Shown: positions 12,001 through 27,000 of the stretch, piece by piece
Position numbering within the stretch: position 1 is the first letter of the stretch
How the letters are laid out: each line of letters starts with the position of its first letter
DNA from: Nectonema munidae
Lineage: Eukaryota > Nematomorpha > Nectonematoida > Nectonematidae
Reading direction: 5' to 3'
NCBI GenBank assembly: GCA_030549495.1
Contig: JAUIRK010000903.1
Coordinates: 1,798,001 to 1,862,000 of the forward strand
Length of the DNA stretch: 64,000 nucleotides
Translations under genes and position numbers: made by a program
The notes under the pieces: generated by a model
Database searches by the model: none
What the model saw: the letters and a program-made list of their open reading frames with translations, nothing else
Told to the model about the DNA's origin: nothing

Positions 12001-15000
12001 CAAATTTTACGTAAATGAGCAATCTGTAAAACCAATAATTATTGTTGGCATTAAACCAGCTTTTCAACTCTTTTGATATATGCTCTACAGAACAATCATT
12101 CTCATCTTTATTTGACAAAGTTTTATCATATATACTTCTAGTATTTCTTATGATAGTCAGGGGCTGATCCAAAGGTGGGTAAAGAGGGCAGTTACCTCCT
12201 CCCTCAGGCAATGTTATTCTTTTTTTAAAGATAGATAACAATTGGCCAATATGCTTATTTGTATTTATCTCTTATGTGTGGGTCATGTATTTGTATTAGA
12301 AATTTAAGCAGTTGAAATGGCTAATATAAATTTCCTAGAAAAATACATTTATAAATTGAAAATTATAAAGTTACAAGCAAAATGTTTATTTTAAAAACAA
12401 CACAAATTTTCGACTCCAAGAGTCTTTCTCAAGTGCGTGTAAATGTAAAAATTAAGAGCGTAACTTTAATGCTTTAATGCTTGTAACTTTATAATTTTCA
12501 ATTTATTATTTTATTCCAAGCATGACCCTTCAGCACTTTTCCTATATTTACATTTATAATGTTCAGTTTTTGCCCCCCCCCCGCCAATCCTCAGCACTAG
12601 CCTTTCTGCGTCCCTCCTCTGAAATAGTGATTACATTTGTAAACGTATACTGTTTTTAGAGAGAAAAAGTGACCTTGACTGTATCCAGTGAATGTTAAAT
12701 AGCCAGCTGTTCCAAAGGCCAATGTGATTGCAGCGGAAATAACGATGCTAAAGTGAGTTAACGAATTCCACTTCTGTTGACTGGCATCTTGCAATGATCC
12801 ATATATTAAAAAGGAGTTGTGATGACACATGAAAGCTTAAATGAACATAAGTGAATAAGTATTTATTTTCAACAATTTCGCGGAAAGACAAAACATAAAA
12901 TAAATTGCCAAAGTTATAAAAAACGCTAATTTGTGAATTGCATAATATAACTTCAATAAAGAGAAAATAAAAGAAGTAAGGTAAAAATCCAGTCAGAAGC
13001 TTAAAGATGAAAAACATATGGGAGTATATTTTTCGAAACTTGATTTTCTTAGTTAAAGCTATTCATAACCTCAGACATATTTATCTAATTTGTTCTTATA
13101 CACAACATATCGATAAAATCAAATGAGAAATAGGACCTATATTCAGTGACAATACCCTAAAGGCCTAAATGATAAACTCCAAATCAGTTAAAAAATATTA
13201 GTTATGAAGTTAGTTGATTAGTTAATTAAAAAATTAAAAATAGAGTAAATTTTTGCTGCACATCATAAGGCTCACAATTATGCAAAGCAATCTCTCCTAG
13301 ACATTATTTTTAGAGATAACCATTCAAATATTTTCTCACATAGCGACTAAACAGCAAGACAAGAATAAGGTTTCATTCAAATCTGCACTTTCTTTACTCT
13401 TGTCTTGCTGGCTAGTAGTTATGTGCAAAAATATTAGATTCGTATGCGCTTGACAAAGAGAATGAGCGCGAAAATTATAGAAAAAAATTAACTGTAAATT
13501 CCGAGTAATTGATTGATTTTCTCATTCGAAATTTTTCACTCTGTCAATGTCCCACCTGGCAAATTTATCAAAATGCGAATATTACAGACTTGAGGTCAGT
13601 ATCAATACTAAGAAGAATCACAACTTCAAATGCTGTAAAAGTGGACTATGTTTTAAAATTATGAGGTAATTAAATAATAAAATAAAACCTATTCAAAATT
13701 ACGTTATTATGAAATGTAAACAAAATTTGTTTCATATTGTGAAACAACATGCAGTTTCAAGTTCTCGTTGATATTTTATTAAAAATGAGATAACAAAACA
13801 ATAAGACACCAATCTCAACTTCTTTAACTGAATTACTCAATTTAGCTTCAAAATCTCACTTTATCAGTGTCTTCTCTATCATAACCTTTAGGTAGACAAA
13901 AAATCCTTTTAAAATTTTTGGAGAAAATTTAATCCAGGTTCTTATTCATATTTTGTGAATCGAGGTCGGCCTTAGAGATGAATTTCTTCCACTCTTTTCT
14001 ATAATTGGCGGGCGTAGGAAAATATAATGATATAATAATAATGATCAATTTTACGGCTAATGTTCCCAGCACGCTGAGGTTTAGCCGGATTTTACCACTA
14101 TGGCACCTAATCTCTCATTATTTTGCGTAGGAAAATATAGCACAGATAAAATAGCAACCATATTTTAGTTTTACATTGAAAGGAAATGATTCAATATAAA
14201 TGTTTTAACATTCTAGATGATATGACTCCAATTTACACAATGGAGATGAGGCAAAAAAATTTTTTTTAATTGAATTACCTTCGTGATACTAAAGTCCCAA
14301 AATGTGTCATATTATGGAAAAATGGTATAATAACAAAAATAATTTTGTTGATTAGGTTGGACTGGCCGTAGTTAAAAACATCTTTAACCTTTTAAGGACC
14401 AGGATGCCACAGATGTCGCAAAGTAGGAAAATCATTTGCTTTAAATATATAAAATTATAAATCAGACGTTAGTGTTAAAAAGTTTGGTCCTCAAAGTGTT
14501 GAAGATCATTGAAAGCAGTATCACGAGCGCCATGGAGTCAGAATATTTAGTGGTCGGCTTCGACTCGGACTACATCACTTCTGAAACTTTAACTCAGACT
14601 CCAAACCATGAAATCATGTCTTTCTATTGATAAAGCTAAATGCATCATACATTATCAAACGGAATATTTGCTAATATACCGAAATCCATTTAATACCTTC
14701 GTTAATTTCCTAAATCATTGCTAATTTGTTTGAAAGATTTAAATTGTCTAAATCCTTAACAATGTTGCTATTTTAAACTTTTACAAACACTCCATTATCC
14801 TCAAGTTACAACCATCTAAAAGGTAAGACATGTTTTTCGAAAAGTTTTTTTTCTTTAAAGTGATAACTTTTAAAAAAAATAAAGATAGCAAAAAGTTACA
14901 CACAAGACTCACCTAAAAACTTTTGAAAAATATGTAAGGCTAAAATCTCTTAAAAGCATTATTGAACTTCTCTTAATAAATAGCAAGAATGAAAATCACT

Positions 15001-18000
15001 CATTGGAATTGAAGTGCTTTTTTATTAATCCAGTGTGTATTTGGTGATACACATAAATCAAGAATACTCTCAGAGCCCAGACTCAACAGCCCTGATGGTC
15101 ACGATAACATAAAAGTAAAAAAACAAACCAAAGACAATGATTCCAGAAGAACTCAAAATGCCTTTAGGGCGAGCAAACTGCCAAGCATCAATGGTGGAAG
15201 GACTAAAAACAAAAGTTTAGGTTTTCACATCACAAACAGGTTTTAAATAAAAGAATTGTTAGAAAAAAGAAGGAAGTACATTTCATTCCAGAGAGTACCT
15301 AAACGAACCAATGCCACAACCAAGAAGAACAGGATGAATACGATGGACATCAAAGAAATCTGAAAAAGGTATAATTTTTGGATTAAGGAGGTGGTAGAGA
15401 TTCACACAAGGAAAACGTCGAAAGGTAAAATATATAAGAAAAAAACTTCAGATTTTAGTTTTATGCGCGGAAACACGGAAAATAAAAGTAGCATTAACAC
15501 TTTCTTCATTATGGTAGGCGAAAAAGAAAAATAGTCGTGATAACATAATGTTTGCAATATAATAAATTTTAAATACAAAGATTCTATGATATTTTATTCT
15601 TTATTTTTTAATTTAAGAAATTGCCTAAAATAAACACAGATAAAAATTTGTTAGCAAAACTATGAAATGAGATTTTTATAAACGGGGAAACATCTGTGTA
15701 GAATATTTTGTTTTTTTGATAAGGACACTACACTTTGATTTCTAATTATTTCTAATTTAGGGATTATAACTCTAATTGTTGATGGTCACGATTGATGTTC
15801 TAACGATTTTGTTATCAAAGCGTATAATGTCATTTTAAATAACAAATTTTTAGAATTTGGAACTTTTTTTTCAGTTGGCTTGGGAAGCTTAACAAAATGG
15901 AATAACAAGTTACCTGCTATATATTCCAAATTAAGTGGATTGAAATAATCTTATTTTTGTTTGCAGCAGTCAATACTATGAAAAAGTTTCAAGTTCAAAA
16001 TGACAATAGTGTAGTCATTGATAACAAAATCTGTGAACACTAATTAATGTCGAATTCTATAACACTCTGAACTAAACCACTCAAAGAAATAATTGGAAAT
16101 CAAATTGAAGCAGTTTAAAAAAAGACAACTTTTACACATATGTTTCCATACGTATCAAGATCAAAAAGGGTGGTAATCATGTTTCCTTTTTCTTATATAT
16201 CAAATGAAATGGGGAGTATCTTAAATTAATTAACTTATCGGAGATGAATCATGTTTTACAAGAATATATATATCCAATCAAATATACAGGAAATTCTAGT
16301 TATAGTATCATGAAAAGAGCTATAGTGACTAGAGGAGTTGTCTCAACCTCTAGGTTGTGGAAGATATGTTCCAATAAGCTTCTAACTTCTTCAGTACGTA
16401 ATATCTATGTTTTTTAAATCAATCATAATTTGTATATAAGGAATGAATTTTCGATTCATTTAATTTTATGGTGGGAAGCAACTCACAATATCAAAAAAAT
16501 TATACTTATTTTTAGATGTTGAATACAAAATCACTCACTTGCAGTTGGCATTAATCATTACATATATTAACTTCATGGAAAGCTAGTTACAAGTGGTTTT
16601 GTTAAGCAAACATTTATATCTCAACAAAACTAAGCATCACTAATTCGATTGATTTTTAAAAAATTTTTTTCGAATTTATCTGATGAACTGAGTTAGAACA
16701 TCAACTCTAATTCGTACTTGGAATTCTCTGAAGAGTTCTTCTAGATTTTGGCAAAAATATCACCTTAGATCTCACGTTATGACCTAACATGTCGTTTTCG
16801 TATAACTGCTCGCTTTACCAGGCTCCGCCCGACTTGAGAAACAAGATAGAAGGATTTTGTAGTGAGGCTGGATGCAGAGTTTAGCAAGTTCTGTGATTAT
16901 TTGCTGCCTCTCAAACAATAACGAAAATTGATCATCAGAAATTTTTTTCCAAGACTCCTGGCGACTGGGCTAATTTTGTCGTGCTCACCAAGGATAACAA
17001 CTTCTTCGTGCTTCCTAGTTCAGAGAAAAGGAATCGAATGCCTTCTCTATGAATTTGTTCAAGTCCTTCAAGATGAGCTCAATGCGCCAGCCAGGGTTCG
17101 GGTCAATTATAAATTTCAAGTATAATTACATTTTCAATTACAAGACTCAAAGGAGTCTCATGTTTATTGAGATCGGCACCGAAGGAAGGAAACCTGAGAA
17201 CAGGAAAATTCCCCTACTCTTTTCGAATATTCCTTAGGGATCTTTAAGGTGCATAAGCCAATTTCGACAATGTCACTACCCAGCCTTTGATAGGTAGGGC
17301 TCACTGATATGTCCTGCAACACTTGAGACTCCTCGCGAGTCACCCATCCAACTGTCAACAACATATATTTTAAATAAATAAAAAATAAATGAACACTTTT
17401 TAATGAAAATTTTATTAAAATTTAAAATCACTCCACCTGTGAATTAGACCTGAGGAACATTAATTCCTCAAATTTGGAATCGGGCAGACGGCATCGATCT
17501 GGCCTGATAATTTAGCCAGCAAGTGAGAAAAGGCATTCCACAGGAGCAGAAGATGCAGGGATACTCGGGTACCGAATGGCTAGTGCGACAATAGTACCAC
17601 TTTATATGACAGCTGCAAGGCCGTATCAAGGGGCAATACAGTGGGTGGGGGGGGGGGGGGGGGCAATTGCCCCCGGAGCGCCACACCTAAGGGGCGCCAT
17701 TTCATTGCCACTGACGCCAACGCAGCAGAGCTTGAGATGGAAATTAAGGACATCCAAAAACGTATCGCTTTTTCACAACTACGCGTATTTTTCTCATCAT
17801 CACCACATAGAAGTCATGTGTGGAAATATAGGAAGGAATATTGAAAGAATGAAAAGGGGTGTGATTTTTTACCAATATCTCAGGAATATACGAAAATTAT
17901 CTGAATATTGCTCTATATAGACAGGAATTGATGAATATGAAGGTAGCCAAGGGAAGCCTTTTAGTCTAAGCACTTGAGTAAACAGTGATGCGGAAATTTA

Positions 18001-21000
18001 TTTGTATCACATGTGTAGTATAGTAACACATGAAAGAAGCAAAGAGCAGTAAGCTCAGAGTTACGGAGAGAAAGAGAAATGATAACCCTTCATGACTGTC
18101 ATTTATAAGATTGATTGAAGTGTATTAGAATTGATGATGATTCTCCTAGAACAAAAAAATTGGCAATTATCTTTTAAATTACAATTACAAGGCTCAAATT
18201 ACAATTATAATTTCAATATGTCTCCAATTTTTTTTCAATTTCAATTACAATTACGGTGTAATTTTAATTAATTTTCAATTACGCAATTATAATTATAATT
18301 GACCCCAACCGCGCCAGCATACCTTCATACTCTGCCAGGAAAATGGAAATGGGCAACACGTATAGAAGCACCGACGCCTACCGCGGTATAGCCTCATGCA
18401 AGGGATATCATGATTCATTCGTAATCAACAATGGAAAACAAAAGTTTTGCTTCAACCGATTGCCTAAGGCAGCGAATTTCTCTCCCGCTATACTTCAATT
18501 TTTGGGTGAAAGGAGTTCTTCGGTGCTACCCAAGTGCAAAAATTCGCATGATCCTGTATATTATTACGGCCTTGCAGCTGTCATATAAAGTGGTACTATT
18601 GTCGCACTAGCCATTCGGTACCCGAGTATCCCTGCATCTTCTGCTCCTGTGGAATGCCTTTTCTCACTGGCTTTTATTGTTCAAATCTGAGAGGAGCGCC
18701 GACATATATACTAAAGCATTCGTCAAATTCCAGGAGCAGGAGTGTAATGTCCCCATCAACAGGAAGAAATAAATTCTTATCCCCGTTATCAAAATACAAT
18801 TCCTAGCCGTTTGGATAGAGTTTGTAATCGAGAGATGTCATTATAGCAAAGACATTAAAGCCGCCTTTTCGGTCATACTACTTGCATAGCTCTCTCAGAC
18901 AAAGACGCAACTAAAATCTATAGAACGGATTTTGGACGTTCTGATTTATTACTTGGACACACTGTCTAGCGTGATGCGATTCGCGTAAACTTCTTCAGGC
19001 ATTTCGCAAAGGACTGCTCAGAAGAAGATAGTGATTGCCTCAAAAAGACTTGCCTATACATCAAAGAAGTGGTGGATCGACTAGTTTAAATGATAATCGC
19101 ATAGACAAGGGACATGAATTTCAATTCTGATGCATCCTTGAAAGGCGTGGCCTTCGCGACATTACAGGACTTCTCAATTATGTAAGTTCACAATATAAAG
19201 AATACCCCAGAAACATATAATAAAGGCTTTTTTATATAAAAAAGGAATATAATAAAATAATCAGGGGTTCTCGATCCCCAAGGCTCCGCACTCTTAAAAA
19301 CAAATTCACAAAAAGTGTGATTCCATCTTAAGCATAATGCGAGCATGCATATAGCCTTACAGCTGAAAGTGCTTTGATATCTCTAACCAACCTCTACCTT
19401 TGAATTTTTAGAACAAAGATCGCTTTCTATTTGGAGGGGATATTCAATTAGCGTAAAATGTGGCTAAAACCCGCTATTATCTACTATTATCATCACGACA
19501 AATAGCAACAAAAACATTTTTCAGATTCGCAAGTGGCTATAGCGGGATTGCTCAAAGGAGGTTCCTAAGGTGACAAAGTGGGACTTCCTTGCTACCAGAT
19601 CACATCCTATGTGTGCCTTCAGATGAAAACTTAGCCGATGAGCCCTCCAGAAGAGCAGTGTAAGACACGGTCGAAGATATTCACTTTCCGAATCGGTCAA
19701 TCATTGATTTGACATTGGACGCGCCCATCTCAATGGACATAAAGTTTATCCACAAAGAGATATGAATATGGCAAGATGGGATACCGCGCACTTAGCAAAG
19801 TCATGGCATACATCAAACCAATCAAACGTTTTCCCTCTTTTTTCAGTCTACGGCGAGTGTATAAGCCCAGGCACACGGGTATGCGACCCTGCTTTTTTCT
19901 CCGAATACTTTTTTGTGTGTGTATGAATCACTTATGATTCCACTTATTATTTTTGCAGAGGTTTCTATCTTTTTTTGTTTCTACTTTCTTTTAAATAAAG
20001 TTCTTGAGCTTTGTGTACGTACTTTTTATATTACGGATATAATTTTGATTTTTGATAATTTTATGTGTTTGAGTATTATTGGATAAACAGACAGAAAGCT
20101 CAATTTTTATATACCCCATTCCATACTCACAAAAAAATATAACTCTATTTTCTAATAAAAGTGTGTATAGGCAAGCATGCATTCATCGATTGATGATTTA
20201 AAAATATAAAAACTTACGTAAAGATTTTCTAACTTAAAAAAAACAAATAAATTGGGTGAATAAAATCTTAACATGAATTTTAATTGTTGATAGTATTCTT
20301 ATTTGTATTTTTCCTTTAAAATTTTTACCTCATGGTTGTTAGGGTGTACTTCTCAGCTTAAAAGTTGAAGGTCGGGGTTCGATCCCCAAGGCTCCGAACT
20401 CTTAAAACAAATTCACAAAAAGTGTGATTACCATCTTAAGCATAATGCAAGCATGCCTTACGGCTGAAAGTGCTTTGATATCTCAGAAATGCTGGATGCT
20501 TTAATTAATTTTTAGAACGATGATCGCTATTCAATTAGCGTAAAATGTGGCTAAAACCCAGATTTTTTCCACCTAAAATCTAATCAATAACATTATGCAA
20601 TTTTTAAAAATATATCACTATCAATAAATTTTAAAAAATCCGATATAATTCAATCAAATACAATTTGAATTGTTTAGGAATAAATTTTAAAAATTGTTTC
20701 AAGGTTAGAGCAAAATTTAAAGATTTATACAATGCAAAAAAAGCAGTATAGAAATGAATTTCAGCCTCTCACTGAAATTTTGACTGAGTAAGTTCCATCA
20801 CAAAGCACAATTTTCCAAAAAATTTGATAAAAATTTATATGCAATAAAGTAGGAGATCAACTCGTAAAAATTGTCAAGTTAACGTTTTTTGAACGAAATG
20901 ATATTTTAAAAGTGTGCAAAACCATAATTTTTGTTAGTGTGAGAAAAATATATATTAGCATAAATGTGTACCGACTGTTTTAAATTCCGCCCCACCTTTT

Positions 21001-24000
21001 ATAAACTTTAAAACACATGTTTTTGCAATTTAAATTATATAATAGAAGACGTAGTTGTCTCCACATTTAAAATATTTGTTTGGAATGGAAAACTAAAAAT
21101 TTATCTAACATCCACTTTACATTTGTTCATGGAACTACAGTTTACTCTGAGGAAAGATCTTAGAAAAAAGGTCGTGAATATTGAGTGATGTGATTATGCA
21201 TTGATCGAAAAATAAGTGATTATGTATTGATCGAAAAGTAAGTGATTGGTTATGTATTAATCAAAAATGGTGAGTGGAAGAAAAAAATAAAATTTCGCTT
21301 TTTATATAAAAAATGTGCTCTTCTAAGTTCTATTGAAAGAAAGAAAATTATGATAAGAGATTTTAAAATTAGAGGTTACCAATTTAAAATAAATCAATCT
21401 CCATTAATTAAACAAATGAACAAATCACGGTAGATGCATATTAATTCATTCGTTTTAAGAGATTTATCTGGGCATATAAGATTTGGCGTTTTGAGGCAAA
21501 TCATTTTTCGATTATTCACGCTTGAAATAGTGTGATTAAAAGGCCCTCTAGTCTTCGAAAACTAAAATCCCCGCCACCAAAATCCCCGAACACTAAAATC
21601 CCCGCTAGCAAAATTTCCGAAAACTAAGATAGTAGTAACTTTAGTTTTCGGAGATTTTGGTAGGGGGTTTTCGTTTTAGGGGATTTTGACTAGGAAATGA
21701 TTTAAAGTAAAAAGAGGAGCATACTTTTGAAATTTTGCTAATATTCCTGCACATTGAGAGGGGTAGTGTGATGAGTATTGTAAAAATGATTGTCACAATG
21801 TATCGATTCACCCAGAGACTTGAGTAGCCAACTAGAAATCGAAAAAATAGTGTAAAAGAATTGCGTCATAAAATATTATAAGATAAAGCGTATGTGCCAA
21901 CGATATCCCAATTTTTAAATGCAAAGAAAGTGTTGCTGAAACGTCATTTAATAAAAGTTGAATGAAGTAAAACTTTTATTCAAACAAGTTGCAAACTTTA
22001 TTAATTTTCAAACACTGTCATCTTCTTCAGATAAACAAACAAATCGTTAAATGAACTCGTGAAAGAGACAATGACATATGAATAAATACTATTACTAGTG
22101 TTATCATATTTATAATTCACTCTCTCTTTTCTCGTGTTCATTCAACAATTTGTTTATTTATCTGAAGAAGACGTGAAAAAGAGTTTGCTCTTTTCAATTC
22201 AATAATCAAGTTTTTTGGCAATGGTTTTAAAAAGCAAGGCGAGCAAATATCGCAGTGTCTGGACCACTCGTTCAAGAAAAAGCTTTGTTTGTATCAAAAA
22301 GCTTTAATTTACTCAATTTCAAGGCCTCAAATGGATGGTTAGAAAAATTTCGTTTAATCAATTTTGCTAAAATTTGTGGAGAGAGGTGATGTTGCGTTGA
22401 AAACGGTTGAAGATTGGAAAAACAAAGTGCCTGCTATTGTAAAAAATCATATATATCATGCCACCAATTTGAAACAGGCTTGTAGAGGTGAGAGATACAA
22501 TGCGATTCGAAGTGAGTGAGGGAAAATATTAACAAACTCTTCTTCTATCCCTATTTATCCTCCCAGATTTTACTTCTGATTCCCAAAGACGCTGAGTAAT
22601 TATCTTTTCCAGGTGTAAAAGATGATCTATTTTAGACATGAGTTGAAGACACAATTTTTGCGTACAAAATGTTCTAAACCCCTCGGACATATGAATGAAT
22701 TCCAAGATATGTATTATACACAAGGTTATTGATTCGCCACTTCTAGTTAGGCGCAGAAAAGTAAAATTTCTGAGAAGGCAAAGAAAACTGTAAAGGATAT
22801 GGGAGGGGAAGATTTCAGGCTCTGAGAGGTATCTTAAAAATATTTAAAAAAATGCTTTCAATGCTTGCGACTATACTTGTTTTTTGAATGTATGAACATA
22901 CTCATATATGCTATTTTTATCTTAGTTAAAAACGATTTGCACATAAACTTTGTTATATTTTCTTTTTAATCAGGCTACCGTTATTCTTTACTGGAAGTTC
23001 AACTGGCTAGAGTGTTCGAGGCGCAGGGATACATCAGGTATTTAGGCACCTTAATCAAATTCCAGATTCAGGGAAAAAATTAATTCAGAAATAATCCTTC
23101 AAAAACAATTTTCTGATTTTATTAATACACAAACTTTAATAAATTAAATTTATTAAAAATTTATAAGATTCAAAATTTAAAAATCTCTTCGACTTACAAT
23201 TCTAATGATATGCAAGTCAAAAAGAGCTTAAAATATCATTTTCTTAAAAAATTGGCTGAATTATCTTAATATTGAAGGATGTCTGAAGAAGTCAGATTGG
23301 AGGAACGTTATCATTTGATTAAAGCATGCAAGAAAAACTTTAGAATGAAGTCCATAGAGAATAACAAAGAGCAAAAGATGAAGAAGTCGGTGCTAACCTA
23401 CTTTAATATTTTTTAGCAGTTGAAATCCGTTTATCAAATTTTATTGCCGAGTATAATTTTCTTTTTACTGATGACAAGCATTTTAAAAACATAGTAATAA
23501 AATAAAAAGAGTAATATGGCAGGATAGTGTGACAAACTTTATTAAAAAGAGTATTTCGCCTGCTTCTATCAGTCTCTTCCAACTCAAGCCAAGGACAAAA
23601 ATTTTCAAACACTGAGATGTAGGTTCATCATATTAAAACTTATTTGAAAATGTTTACGCTTTGGTACATGAAAAAATAGAACGCTAAATGAGCTTTGGCT
23701 CCGACTCCATTTTCAAACTTTACAGAGTCACTAGAAATTTTATGTCATAAATTATTTTAGGCAGTAGTGGGATTCAGTCGGTTCGCACCGGTTCGTTAGA
23801 ACCGTCTTATGGGATTTGAGTTCGGCTATAGGCATGAGCAATAAAAGAAAAGTGCTTAAGAGTTTTACACTCATCATGACATACACTTAAATAGATCGAC
23901 GCAAATTCTGATTGCATACGGCAATTTCCTTGCTAAAGTTGTTAGATTATGAATGCTGCGTTTTCCTGAAATTGCTTGATAAGGGTAAAAGTAAGAATAA

Positions 24001-27000
24001 ATTAATATCATTTTATCAATATTCAACTAAATTATTCATTATCCATATATTTGCAGGCAATAAATTAAAAGTTTGCTACTTTTCAGCATTTCCAGCATTA
24101 ATATTTATTTACATCGGAGAATAATCTATATGGTTCGTCATGCTACAGTAATTATTTACTGGTAGGAACCACATTATAGCTTTTAAAATTTTATAGAAAA
24201 TTAGCATTTTCTGATGCTTCTTCCATTTTTACGGCAATGATTAATCCCCGTAAGCAGAAGTGAGGCGGATCGCGAAAGATGGTAATTAAACAAATTGATT
24301 CACAGTCTGTCTTTTTCATGACCAAGTTTAAGTCATAAACTTTTCATATCCTTCTTAATATTTTCCATCCAGATTAGTTCAGGTCAACCTCTCTCTCTCT
24401 TCTACCTAAACCTAATTCGAAATCATCCTTCAAAAGCTCACCACATTTCTTTTGGAAACACGTCCAAACAAACCATCTGAGCCTTTGCATTTTCATAACT
24501 TTTTCAAAAAAACTCACATTTTCTATTTGATCCTCATGAATAAACTGAAACATTAAATCAAATTCATCATTTCACTCTTCCCATAAAAGAAGTTATGTTA
24601 AGGCATGGTTACCGCCAAAATATTTTAGAGGTTGAAAAGTGTGCCACAAGGTGAGATTTAACAAAAATCAATTCCTAATATTCCCTCACATTCCTAATAT
24701 TCCCTCACATTCTAAAATGTAGCGTCCTCCACATGGAAAGCCTTAAGGCCCCAGTCTGCCAAGATATGGCTTATGTCTTGTTTGGCTAACTTTGTAGGAG
24801 ATTGAATGTGAGAAACCGAGGAGTTTCGAATTGTGTTGTAAAAAAATAGCGAGACCCCCTCCCACTGATCCTACTTTTTGGGCATAACAATGGATATTTC
24901 AATCAAATTTTTTGATTTTGTGAAAGAAGAGTGGCAATTCACATTCGTAAGATGAAATGAGTTTGTATTCCCTAAGTAATACGAGTAAAACGCTTCTAGA
25001 TCACCCTCAACGATTGTGAATAGCCCATTTCTGAGCAAAAATTGATTTCAGATGGACAATTATTTAGCGAAGAGTTCCGTAATGTATAAACAAATATTCA
25101 AATATACTTTCAAAAACATCGGTATTTCAATAAAAGTAAAATTTTTCTAATCATAAATCTGAGAAGAGAGATCACTCATTCTTGAGTATTAATGAATTGT
25201 TTGAACTCAAAATAGAAGTATGAGTCGTAAATCATTTTTCTTGTAATATGGAATCTGTAGAAGGAAATTTTTAGGGGGATGTCATTCAACATAAATGAAA
25301 TGAAGAATTCAAATTAAACAGGATGAAAGATACTTGGCATTTTTTAGTTAATCGTGGGCGAATTTAAAGCTTTTTATAATCTTGTTGCGCAAATGTAAGC
25401 TAAAAGATTAAGAAAGCGTTCTCTAGATAAGCCTTCATTAACACTGTATATAGAACATTCAAGAAAATTCTTTTAGGGAAAAGATTTATAGGGGATTTTC
25501 TTCTAGATTCTCATTAATCTTGAAAAGGTTGGGTAAAAGAGTACAAAACTTGAATGAATGTAAGAAAAGTAGAAGGAAAAACCTTTGAAAGTTCTGATGA
25601 GCAATTTGATGAATGCATCTGCGATGAAAATGTTGTAGCTGATCATGGCTAAATCAAAGAATTCATCAAACCTACACGTCAATCAAATGCATGGCAGTAG
25701 GAATGAGAAAAGTGTGTACCGATGAAGGGATAGATAAATTGGCATAGAGAAAGTATGTAGTATCCCGGATTGCCGAAAGCACTAAACACCATATCCTATG
25801 AACATAAAAGAAAAGATTTAAAGAATATGTTTTAGAGGGGCAAGCTTGATAACATACACGTCTTAACAATGACAGTCCCCATTTAACCCCCATATGTGCT
25901 AACTCATGTATTCGAATGTTGAGTCCATTTCAGTAACACTTTAATTCCGGGTTGTGATCTAACACAAACATATCTCAAGGAACTTTAACAGGTGATTAGC
26001 GCTAAGCCATGCCCAGTTAGTGAATAGGATGCATATTTCGGGCCTATATTCAGCCAAGAGTCGGGTTTTTTGCGGGATCAACCCGCTTCGCAGAGAAAGG
26101 GAGTTTTAATAAAAATATTATCAAATAAAAAAACATATATATTTGAAATAGATCATCTTTCAACAAAAGCCACTTTCAAAAATATACAAAAATTATTGCT
26201 AACTAATAATATGATATACGTAAAAAATATTTTAGATTTTTGAGTAAGACGTAGAAAAGAATAAAAGTATTTTTTTTATATAAGCGTTATTTAAATGAAT
26301 GGATTTTTAAACAATATTTCTTTCAGTGCTTGCTAATCATTAGCAACTTAATGTTCAAGTTAAAAAAAGGGACAAACCCCTTACTTTTTATGTAAATTTT
26401 TTTTATATCTTTTTTTCAGTAATATATTTAAAAAAATAAATTAACGCCATCATTAGGTGTAATACCACTTGTAAATGTTGGTCAAACTATTTTTTTTAAA
26501 TAAAAAATTTGGCCAAACCGGTACAAATAGGTTTGTCACAGTTGTGTTGAGAGAGTTTGACAAGGGGCCTGATTTTCAGGATAATGCTACATGTACTCAC
26601 TCAATAAGACATGAATTGAGAAAGCTGTATAAAAGGGGATTGCATTTACACGCCTCATCTAGTAAGAGGTTATGGAAATGCCATTCAAGTAACATAACTG
26701 AAGTAAGGCAAACAAGGAAATATGTGTCCATTATGAAAAATGCTTGTAAAAAGATATATACTTGAGAGGACACACTCAAAACTGTATTTGTAAAGCGCTT
26801 TCGAAACTAAGCTTCTAGTTAGTTTTATTTGAGTTAGAAAATTCTTCAGACATATACAATTCTATTGAAAAAGAAAGGAGACGATTTTTCTTTAAAATGC
26901 TCGTCGTTAAAGAGTTAAACGAGAGGCTTTTCATTTTACGAGACACTTGTCTCCCTTTTAACCTCAAAGAGTTCTAGAAAAATAAGACAAAAACTGTCAA

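Noticed and set aside
18343-18588. Independent host gene
   Set aside because: The sequence matches a retroelement reverse transcriptase segment and runs into a hAT scrap, so it is mobile-element debris.
20331-20420. Possible true tRNA gene with perfect B box
   Set aside because: The acceptor stem cannot be closed and the downstream body is shared with the truncated copy at 19260, which indicates a SINE.
26475-26765. 96-codon plus-strand ORF with several Cys and His
   Set aside because: The Cys/His spacing fits no zinc finger and no homologous family came to mind; kept only as a note.
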